From the NCBI GenBank assembly GCA_033557675.1, contig JAWQRM010000044.1, positions 1 through 35,999 on the forward strand: a DNA stretch of 35,999 nt, written 5' to 3'. The notes beneath the pieces are model-generated. The model was given only the letters and a program-made list of their open reading frames with translations. It was not told the DNA's origin and made no database searches. Both the position numbers and the translations under genes were made by a program. Numbering within the stretch: the stretch's first letter is position 1; every line of letters starts with the position of its first letter. The stretch is from Coptodactyla brooksi (lineage: Eukaryota > Arthropoda > Insecta > Coleoptera > Scarabaeidae). Below are positions 20,010 through 27,929 of this stretch, one piece after another.

Positions 20010-21230
20010 CAAATGAATACGAAGTCACTGCAACTAACATCCCAAGCGAAATTGAAAAGGAGGATTTTTGCAAACCAACCTCGATATCCCAATATACGAA
20101 ACCGACGTACAAAATTACACAAAATTATCTTATACAATTGTTCCCTATAATATATCCAATGACCTGTAATGTATAATTATCTATTATAATAATTATTTGA
20201 AGTTGATTCAGGCGCATCAACTTCTTTAATATCTCCAGATTTAGTCAAAAATTTCTTGAGCCGTACCAAACTGAACCTATGTTCTTGACGATCTAGACGA
20301 GAAGCTAGACGAATTGTAAAAATACCCATGAGAGAAAATAATGCAGAAAAATTTGTAAATCATAAAATATTAATTAAAGGCGTAGAAATACCCAATGCTT
20401 TAGTAAAAATGTATCAAAATGGAGCTATAATAGACGTAATGAATTTTAATGGTTATCCTATAAAGTTCGTGTGTGAATATTTGTCATCTGAAGATATAGA
20501 AAACGAGATGAATTTGAAAAGTAAACGAACCAGCCAACTGAAATTGTCACATTTAAGTCAAGCAGATATATAAATCGTAACAAAATGATTTTTTAAATAT
20601 AAAGGAATTATTCACGTTGAAAATACACCACTAACGTTTCATTCCAAAATAAAACGTGCTATTAAATTAATAAATAATAATCTACTCACTAGATTATTAT
20701 ATGGTTTTCTATACACTAGATTCTAGTGTATCAAGAATCGTATATAAAACCATATGCACATAAATGAGAAATTGAAAAGCAAATTAAGAGTGTAGTACAA
20801 CAAAAACTTATTAGAAATGGTAATAGGCCCCGATCGTCACCCATATCTTTAGTTCCTAAGAAGTTAGTTTCTAAGATTCAAACTGCGAAAGCAAATGATG
20901 GTTAGTAATTGATCGCCGAGGTTTAAATTCAAATACAGTAAAAGACAAATACGCTTTACCAAACATCTGTGAAATCTTGGATAAATTGGGTAGGGCAAAC
21001 TAATATTCGAAATTAGCCACAGCGTCTGAATATCACCAGATTGAAATGGGAGAGTGCCTTTCGGTTTGTGCAATGCACCATTTACTCTTCAAAGAGCTAT
21101 GAACAACATCTTATGAAGTTCGGCAAATAAAATTTGCCAGGTCTACTTAAACAACGTTGTTGCAATATATTCTTCATCGCTACAAGGATAACGCGTCAAA
21201 ACGTTTCTCAAAGATTGCCAAGAAATGGAG
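20010..21230 (+). pseudogene. Ty3/gypsy-type Pol fossil (protease and reverse transcriptase)
   Basis: Protease: EVDSGASTSLISPDLVKNFL at about 20209-20270 holds the catalytic Asp box (20215). The 81-codon frame 20328-20573 continues the region. RT: SSPISLVPKK (about 20835), VIDRRGLNSNTVKDKYALPN (about 20905-20964), EILDKLGRA, YHQIEM, then FGLCNAPFTLQRAMNNI in another frame, and VYLNNVVAIYSSSLQ (about 21141-21185). The usual YLDDVV is YLNNVV, and the motif-A Asp of the SKLDLASGYHQI block is Ala in SKLATASEYHQI, so the polymerase centre is destroyed. Integrase and RNase H were not found, and the copy is flanked by unrelated repeats. Confidence 0.75.
20699..20755. repeat. Double palindrome inside the gypsy fossil
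   Basis: Inner arms ATACACTAGA (20711-20720) and TCTAGTGTAT (20722-20731) pair perfectly around a single T. Outer arms ATATGGTTTT (20699-20708) and AAAACCATAT (20746-20755) also pair perfectly, leaving a 14-nt bulge on one side. It lies between the protease and RT remnants. Confidence 0.85.
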
Positions 21231-21310
21231 TAAAAATTACATTAAATAAATTAAACTAAAATGAATTTAGAAAGAAGGAATTAAAATATTTAAAACATTC
21301 TGCAAATTAA

Positions 21311-21493
21311 TTTCGTGCAACTGGAAGCGTACTGAGAAAAGACGGTAGCTCTCGTCCAAAGAAAAGAACTGTGGAATCGATTGGAAATGTTCAACAAATT
21401 GTTGAAAATACACCAGGAATTTCTCTTCATGTTCTTGGACAAGAAGTAGATCTGTCTGCTCCCACTTGTCATCGTATTCGAACGAAAAGGTAA
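21311..21493 (+). pseudogene. Transposase DNA-binding-domain scrap (Tc1/mariner superfamily)
   Basis: Sixty codons open to TAA at 21491 read FRATGSVLRKDGSSRPKKR, then VQQIVENTPGISLHVLGQEV and APTCHRI. This matches the linker between the two helix-turn-helix halves of DUF4817-type transposases (KFRxTGSVxxKxxxGRPxxxR ... VxxxxxxxPxxSxRxLxxxxxLSxxTxxRIL). No start codon and no catalytic domain are present. It abuts the end of the gypsy fossil. The sequence differs from the transposases at 2.6-3.9 and 4.1-4.7 kb, so it is a further family member. Confidence 0.6.
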
Positions 21494-21759
21494 CACCAAT
21501 ATCACAAGTATTAATAAACTAAATAAACAATAAATTATAAATAACGAAATAAAATTACAGAAAATAAATTTAGATTGTAAAGGATCAAACCAATTATATT
21601 TTCATAGTCAAGTTTTATACATTATATATCTAATAATGGTAATGTTATAAGCCGTTGTAATTATGAATCGAAGAAAGAGTACATTGCAAAAAGGATAACT
21701 AATTGAAAATCTATTTTTGCATACATCAAGGATAGGTTGTAAAACAGGCATCTGAACCT

Positions 21760-21846
21760 CGCCTTGTGATTGTTATTTTCCTCGCCTATTGTACTTGTGT
21801 GTATTTTACTAATCGAACAATAAAGGCATTTATTATTATTATAAAA
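21760..21846 (+). mobile_element. 3' end of a LINE
   Basis: AATAAA at 21819-21824 is followed by GGCATTTATTATTATTAT, a LINE-type 3' tail. The upstream 60 bp (CTCGCCTTGTGATTG, CTCGCCTATTGTACTTG) read like LINE 3' untranslated sequence. No coding part is attached. Confidence 0.5.
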
Positions 21847-21879
21847 ATAAGAAGTGGAGTTAGAAGAACTTCCCGATAA

Positions 21880-23235
21880 GTTCTATTTTAAGGAGGGGTG
21901 AATTATGTGTCAATGATCGATAAGAGTTACTGTACAAAGCGGATTGTACTCCTATCGACCACGTACGTTATCTTCGACTTTTGTTTGTGGACAACATTCC
22001 TATAAACAAATAAATACTGTTATGCTAAAGAGTGAAGTCGCCACGTTTACAATTTTTCTATAAAACTAATAACCAGAGAGTTCTGTGGGTACAAAATGCA
22101 TGCCTTAAATAGAGGTCACAAAACTGCAAATCTTTCCCTATTGAACCGTTTCTCTTGAAGCTGTAGTTTCCGATATCCCAAACATCGGAAAAAAGTTCGC
22201 AGTATTCCCGTGCGATTGGTCGTTGTGCTCCTTATACAGCACGACTCGTTGAGTTGGACGGAAATTAGTTTTAAAACTATCATCAAAGTCAGTCATCAAA
22301 GTTGCAAAAAAGTAACCATTAATTGATATTTGTGTTTTTCGGGCTGTAGGACCGTGTTCGATAGGAGTTCGATAATTTTAGATCATTATTAATGATCAGA
22401 CAGAATCACGACAATTATTCTTGTAAACCCAGACATGAAATTGACCTTATCAAAAATTACTAATATTATATATGTAATTAATATATGTAATATATTATAT
22501 ATTTGGCTATATTTATATTTACATTTAACTGGAATGATGTATGAAAAAACTTATGTATGGTACGAAGTAAATTATTATTATTATTTATGAATTATTTGAG
22601 AAATATTTTTTGACTTTTTTACGATGTATAGATATTTCTATTTTTCTTTGTAATACATCGAAATATAAATATATAATATTTTCTTTTTAATTTTACGGTT
22701 TCCTTATTCAGTTATAAATTTTACAGAAATAAGGATTCCAGGTCTCTGATACTGTAAAAGTGTTCATCTCCTTTGTTAAGGGTTGTCCTATTGAGTTAAG
22801 TTAGCTTAAATATAAAAATAAGTTAAATATAAACTCAATATGTAGTATTATACGTTCACTATGTTTAATAGTAATTATACTGCTATTAACGTAGAGAATT
22901 TAGTAACTTTTAATAGTTCACTACTTTTTTACTGCTTTACTACATTAGTACTTTTTTAGTAGCATTGTAAACCAAACAAATAAAGAAATAAATAATGCGC
23001 AATCCGCTAAATTACCATTTCCATAAGCAGGTTCTAAGTTAATCAAAGTTTATCGCTGTGTAACTGAAACTTAAAGTAATGAAAGTTTCCTTACCTTTGA
23101 TCTCAGCATACATAGTATGACAATTAAATAACGAGCATTTTAATTTAAATCATCGTAGCGCCATCTATCGAACATAAATATTGTTAAAAGATACAAACGA
23201 TCACTTTCGAATGCACCCGAGTTCATGCTAATCGG
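21880..23235. other. No recognisable gene; possible LTR remnant at the left end
   Basis: TTTTAAGGAGGGGTGAATTA at about 21886-21905 resembles a polypurine tract followed by TG. This could be the 3' end of an LTR element, but no partner LTR was found. The rest is AT-rich, with strong A/T palindromic runs at 22440-22510 and 22615-22690, and no coding signal. Confidence 0.35.
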
Positions 23236-24139
23236 ATGTCAGGTTACAAAGTTACAGAACAAAGAACAAATATTAAATTTTATTTTAAACTGGGGAAAAA
23301 ATGCGCCGAAACTTACGAATTAATGAAAAAAGTATTTGGTGATGATTGTATATCTAAAGCTAGAGTTTATGACTGGTCCAATCGATTTAAAAATGGCCGT
23401 GAGAATTGAAGTAAAAACCGTGCTGAATTGGTAGACAAAATACGTGAAATCATTGCTGCCGACGGAAATTTTACTGTGAGAATGTTAACTGAAGAATTAA
23501 AAGCAAATTGAGAAACTGCTGGTCAAATTTTAACTCAAGATTTGGGAAAAGAAAAGTTTGTGCACGTTTTGTTGCACATGCTTTAAATGACGACCAGAAA
23601 ATTGCTCGTGCAGAGCATTGTAAAGACGTCATTAAAACTGCTGAAAATGATCCCGATTTTCTTGATGCCAGCATAACTGGTGATGAAACATGGTGCTTTA
23701 AATACGATCTAGAAACTAACCGTGGAATCTGCAGAATGGAAGTCGAAAGGCGAGCCAAATCCAAAAAAAGATTTTCAGAAGTCAAGAATCAAGACAATGT
23801 GGATTACTTTTTATGATTCACAAGGGATTGTCTTGCATTATTTAGCAGTTTTACATCGTTTGTTGTCAAGAATTGTACGTGTTAGGCCTGAATACCCAAA
23901 AGGAAAACAGCTGTTTTATTGCATGATAAAATATCTGTGGCATTGACCACCCACAGCATTCGCCTGATATATCATCGTGTGACCATTTTCTTTTCCCTAA
24001 ACTGAAAATTAGGATGAAAGGATCGTTTTGTGATGATATTTCTGCCATTCAAGCAGCTGTGACGCAGATACTAAAGGCCATTCCTAAAGTTCATCGTGCT
24101 AGAAAGCATATTGAGTTAAATAGAACCTATTTTGAGTAA
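23236..24139 (+). pseudogene. Mariner (D,D34D type) transposase pseudogene
   Basis: ATG at 23236 opens MSGYKVTEQRTNIKFYFKLG, then ARVYDWSNRFKNGREN and an in-frame TGA at 23407. Further blocks are ELVDKIREIIAADGNFTVRM, TGA within AN-stop-ET, RKVCARFVAHALNDDQK, ITGDETWCFKYD (first catalytic Asp, about 23680), AEWKSKGEPNPKK, MWITFYDSQGIVL, RLLSRIVRVRPEYP, a damaged LLHD-type box near 23920, SPDISSCDHFLFPKLK (third Asp, about 23966-24005) and a final ELNRTYFE before TAA 24137-24139. All three aspartate positions persist, but two stops, several frameshifts and about 40 missing codons relative to the usual length near 345 make it dead. It lies in the intron just before the receptor exon. A fragment of the same family is at 32990-33195. 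Confidence 0.85.
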
Positions 24140-24436
24140 AAGATAACTTTCAAACATAATTCAATATGTGTTTTTTTTTATATCTGAGGATTCTCGTTAT
24201 TTAAGAATAACTGAACTTAAAACTGTCCTTTAAGATTTATAACGTTATATAATTCAATTTGATGTACAGTGGTAATAATATAACATAATAAACTAATTTA
24301 ATTGTTGGCGTTGTTTAAAGGATTTTAACCACACATCAGTAATCATATTTTCGTCTTACAATTCGTCTTGTTAGACATGTGTCTATGATATACACAATAA
24401 AACAGAAATTACAAGAAAACAATTTCTTTGTTCCAG
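24140..24436 (+). other. Intron 3' end with splice acceptor
   Basis: AT-rich, no coding signal. It ends in a pyrimidine-rich stretch (TTTCTTTGTTCCAG, 24423-24436), a canonical AG acceptor directly before the conserved receptor exon. Confidence 0.75.
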
Positions 24437-25033
24437 GTTGTTATCGAATGGAATAATCAGATTGTCCATGTTTGCAACAAGACAACAGCAGCTTGGATTC
24501 GTGACTACATTACCGAGGACATCTACTATTCAGTCTATTATCTTTTCCGGGTAATTTTTGTCCACTTGGTCCCTTGCATAGCTCTCGTTGTTCTCAACTT
24601 TCTCTTATTTCGAGCTTTGAAGCAAGCACAACAAAGGCGCGATCAACTGCTTTCGAACAAAAATCAAAAATCAGAATGTAGGAAACTTCGCGATTCGAAC
24701 TGTACAACTCTTATGTTGATTGTTGTAGTAACTGTATTTCTAATTGTGGAAATACCCTTAGCTGTTGTCACTTTACTTCACATACTGTCCTCGTCTATAC
24801 CAAATGGGTTTTTAGACTATAAAGTTGCTAATACGCTTATATTATTCACTAACTTCTTTATTATCTTGAGTTATCCAATAAACTTTGCGATATACTGCGG
24901 TATGTCACGACAATTTCGCGAAACATTTAAAGAACTATTCATCAGGGGAACTGTTGTCAATAGAAATGGGGGATCGACAAGGTATTCACTCGTAAATGGC
25001 CCCAGAACATGCACGAACGAGACTGTCTTGTAA
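24437..25033 (+). CDS. SPR: Terminal exon of a sex peptide / myoinhibitory peptide receptor-like GPCR
   Basis: This 198-codon exon begins in phase 0 after a CAG acceptor and ends at TAA 25031. In order it holds: extracellular loop 2 with the conserved Cys (HVCNKT, also an N-glycosylation site); TM5 (FRVIFVHLVPCIALVVLNFL, about residues 36-55); a basic loop 3 (KQAQQRRDQ ... ECRKLRDSN); TM6 (TTLMLIVVVTVFLIVEIPLA); TM7 (ANTLILFTNFFIILSYPINF, with SYPINFAIY in place of NPxxY); and helix 8 (SRQFRETFKELFI). The tail RYSLVNGPRTCTNETVL strongly resembles the insect SPR C-terminus, and its last residues ETVL fit a class I PDZ ligand. SPR is a Gi/o-coupled plasma-membrane receptor for myoinhibitory peptides and, in Drosophila, sex peptide. 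The frame is intact, unlike everything else in the window. TM1-TM4 exons were not found. A related FMRFamide- or myosuppressin-type receptor is the main alternative. Confidence 0.8.
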   Translation, partial: VVIEWNNQIVHVCNKTTAAWIRDYITEDIYYSVYYLFRVIFVHLVPCIALVVLNFLLFRALKQAQQRRDQLLSNKNQKSECRKLRDSNCTTLMLIVVVTVFLIVEIPLAVVTLLHILSSSIPNGFLDYKVANTLILFTNFFIILSYPINFAIYCGMSRQFRETFKELFIRGTVVNRNGGSTRYSLVNGPRTCTNETVL

Positions 25034-25462
25034 ACTACTCGTGACTATCGTACTTTAAACATGAGCTAAGCGATGTGCTGTGAATGAAGTCTCAATTAAA
25101 GATCAAGAATCTCGATTTACTTTATAGTCTAGCTATTATTGTATTTATCAGTCAGGGTGTACATAATTTTGTAGATAATCTAAGTAACAGCAAACCGGCC
25201 AGTATTTTCAACAGAGAGCCCTATATTGAAAATACTTTGCCGGTGCGGTTTGAGCTGAAACGTTTTGCTTTTTACCGTAAGACGTTTTAGAACAATAGCT
25301 ATCTGATTGAATATATGTGTACATGATGCTCCCGTTTGTATGTGTCCTATAAATATTAAAAGCTCATATGTCGTATTTACATATAGATGTTTAACTGTTA
25401 CATATATGGAAGCTGTCATCTTTTTGTGTGTGTACATAATAAAAACATATAAGGACAACGTC
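25034..25462 (+). other. Probable 3' UTR of the receptor gene
   Basis: No coding continuation follows the stop codon; the 68-codon frame at 25084-25290 resembles nothing known. AATAAA at 25438-25443 is followed within 20-40 bp by a T/GT-rich stretch (TCTATTTTATTTGTTGC), as expected for a cleavage site near 25460. The exact site is inferred. A long hairpin lies at 25188-25257. Confidence 0.6.
25188..25257 (+). repeat. Extended imperfect hairpin in the receptor 3' UTR
   Basis: Perfect inner arms AGTATTTTCAA (25201-25211) and TTGAAAATACT (25226-25236) are extended, after a small bulge, by ACCGGC (25194-25199) and GCCGGT (25239-25244). Further out CAGC/GCTG and AAACC/GGTTT can pair with small gaps. 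The loop is 14 nt. The stem could form in the mRNA, or it could be the trace of a small palindromic insertion. Confidence 0.75.
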
Positions 25463-26925
25463 TATTTTATTTGTTGCTTACACTTGTAAACTCTATATTA
25501 CCCAACACTGCTACATCTAAAAATCACTCCTAGGTTAACTTAAGCTTAACGGAAGTAGACGTTCTTCAGATACCTGAATAATTACTGAAAGGTAAGTATA
25601 TGTAATTATTATTCCATTTTCATGCACTAGCTTTTACTAAATTTGTTACTAATTACGAGAGTGACAAACGATTTTATTTAATTTTTTGATTAAAGGCTGC
25701 TTGATATTTATTACAGTGACAACTGAAATCATTTCAGTATTGTATTTCCAGAGATAACTATGTTTTTTTACTTTATTTTTTATTTTATTAATAAAAAAGT
25801 TTCTTCGTAAGAAGCACTGTAACATGAAAACGGCTCGTTTTTGGACATATGTTTACGTGAACTTTTTAATGTGTAGAATACGCTCCTGAAGTTAGAAGTT
25901 AAAGACATTTTTGTTACACACTGTATATATACATATATATTGAAAATCGAGAACAGCCATAAATATACACCGTTATATAAAGCCAGTTGCTAATTATCTT
26001 AGCTAGTTGCATTCCAAGGCAGGCAATGCTTTTTTTAACTTTTTCTTGTAAAAAGAAAATAAACCGATATCCGAGCAAGATTCGCATCTGTAACCTTCTG
26101 CTTTCATAACAGGCTATCCCTGTTATCCTATCGAACGTCTCTTCTCTATAAATTCATATGGAGAGGGGATGACAGTGAAACTCACGTCAACATAACGTGA
26201 AAATATAAAACTTAAAATAATATTGACGAGGATTGTTACTCACAATAAGTAACAACGACAAGATAACAATGGCCGTTGGATGAAAATGTTTTAGTTGAAA
26301 CGGGTATCAGGGAAAATCTACGTATGCTAATCTTTCGCACTTTCATATATAGTAATGAAAACACATCATGCCAAAATATTTTTTAACCTACAATTACTTA
26401 CGATTTGACCGTAATTGACGTAAACTTTCTAGTTTTTTTTTCTTTCAACTTAATTTGGTTCCAAATAGAATTTGCAATCCAATATGGTCCAACGAAATGG
26501 CGCCCCCGATTGATTTTTTAAGAAAACTAGAATTTCAAAAAAGTTATATTTATAGTATAAAATGTCTGCTAAAAAAAGCAACAGTTTCGATTGGGAACCG
26601 ATAGCAATAGCAGGAAAAACAAACAAAAATGTACCTCATTTTCAGTAACCCTTAATTTTTTTGAACAACAGCTACCTTATTTGTTATTGGCCCTGTTTAA
26701 TGTGGGTCTGTTGTCGGTATGCATAATCAATTTTCTGTATGATCAAAAAGTCATTGTAAAATATCAAAAATTACTAGAAAAGAAATATTTCATGAATTTT
26801 CATCTGTAATCAGCAGGTGTCATAATAAACAGTTTATTTGTGTTTTAGATATCTATTAAACAATTACAATAATAATAAATGTGTTGCAGTTCCTTATATC
26901 AAAATATAACAAAACTATATAAATA

Positions 26926-26962
<37 letters not shown>

Positions 26963-27039
26963 AAGCCTTTTTCGAAAAATGATTATTTAATCTTCAAGGA
27001 TATTCCCTCATAAAATCATGCTTGCGAATCGTAGGTACT
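25463..27039. other. No recognisable gene
   Basis: AT-rich flank downstream of the receptor gene. It contains a perfect 8-bp hairpin (ATAACAGG at 26106-26113 and CCTGTTAT at 26119-26126). It also has a 72-codon frame at 26591-26809 with one hydrophobic stretch (LPYLLLALFNVGLLSVCIIN) and no identifiable family, and a TA microsatellite. Confidence 0.5.
26928..26958. repeat. (TA)n microsatellite
   Basis: Uninterrupted TA dinucleotide run. Confidence 0.95.
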
Positions 27040-27262
27040 TCCCATCTCTAGTGGCCTGAGGTAGGTTCATTGCGGAAACGAATAAACTATTTATATCGTT
27101 TTTTCGCACGTCCCGTGCCGTACAGCTTTTGTTGCAAGTTGTGCCTACGCGTCGAATAGATTAAGCGCGCCTGGCGTCAAAAAGCTTGCGCGCGACTTCT
27201 TTGATCAGTATTGCTTTGTATCAACAAAGTTCGCATTTTTGTGCGGGTTTTTATTTTGAACG

Positions 27263-27759
27263 ATGGCTAACAGACTTATGAATAACTGTGAAATTATGCA
27301 ACTACTTCTTGAAGAAGATCAAGAAAGTGTACGAACGCTCAGTGAACAAGAATTAGAAGCTTCAGATAATATATAAAATGTGGAAGAGACGGAAGATATG
27401 CAAGCTGTCAATGAAACAAGTAGCTAAGATGACGAGGACCCCCTATCAGAGCTGCATTTGTTTCGGGATGCGATAAAGTAGTAAAAATCTAGTAACAACA
27501 GTCAGACACAGACAATAAAATATTCTTGCAGGTATTCCGCCAGGCCTGGAATTTATTCATATATGATGAAATCATCGAAAAGGCGGTCCAACATATCGAA
27601 TAACGAAGAATCAAACACAGACGGTAAAATACTCTTACAGGTAGTCAGGTCTGGAATTTATTCATATGTAATGAAATCATGGAAAAGATGGCCAAACATA
27701 ACAAGGAGTTTATAGAAAAAAGGGTAGATCATACGGCAGAATTCGAGATTGCGAAATAA
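27263..27759 (+). pseudogene. PiggyBac-like transposase N-terminal fossil
   Basis: ATG 27263 opens MANRLMNNCEIMQLLLEEDQ, an acidic stretch with VRTLSEQELEAS, a stop, then DDEDPLSELHLF. Acidic disordered N-termini are typical of piggyBac transposases. Next, QAWNLFIYDEIIEKAVQHIE matches the start of the piggyBac DDE domain (xAWxLFxTDExLxxIVxxTN). It recurs about 109 bp later in altered form as VWNLFICNEIMEKMAKHNKE, then FIEKR, ending at TAA 27757-27759. The second copy reflects a tandem duplication. The catalytic part is absent. The GC-richer 27100-27260 segment upstream may be the element's 5' region. The assignment rests on the N-terminal pattern only. Confidence 0.45.
27507..27710. repeat. 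Tandem duplication, period about 109 bp
   Basis: CACAGACAATAAAAT... at 27507 and CACAGACGGTAAAAT... at 27616 begin two copies that share GGAATTTATTCATAT and ATGAAATCAT phrases. The copies differ at perhaps 15% of positions, so the duplication is old. Confidence 0.75.
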
Positions 27760-27929
27760 CTGATTCTGTCGAGATCCGTGCATGGGCGTAGCCAGGATTT
27801 TCCCAGGGGGGAAGGGACAAAAAAAGACAACGTTTCTTATTTTAAAAAATGTTTCTATTCAAGCATTTGAAAACGCTAAAAGTAATAACTTGCAATGCTA
27901 TTCAAACTTATAATTTACCTATCTAAATC

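Noticed and set aside
22440..22700. Replication origin or matrix-attachment site in A/T palindromes
   Set aside because: A/T-rich palindromic runs are expected at this base composition, and nothing specific supports an origin.
25084..25290. 68-codon frame just after the receptor stop as a second gene
   Set aside because: It lies in the probable 3' UTR, has no known domain and is explained in part by the hairpin sequence.
26070..26140. tRNA or tRNA-derived SINE on the - strand
   Set aside because: A box-B-like GCGAATC phrase and an 8-bp hairpin are present, but acceptor and T-stem pairing fail and no anticodon arm can be drawn.
26591..26809. 72-codon frame with one membrane-like stretch as a small membrane protein gene
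   Set aside because: The start is not supported, nothing resembles a known protein, and A/T-rich codons readily give hydrophobic runs.
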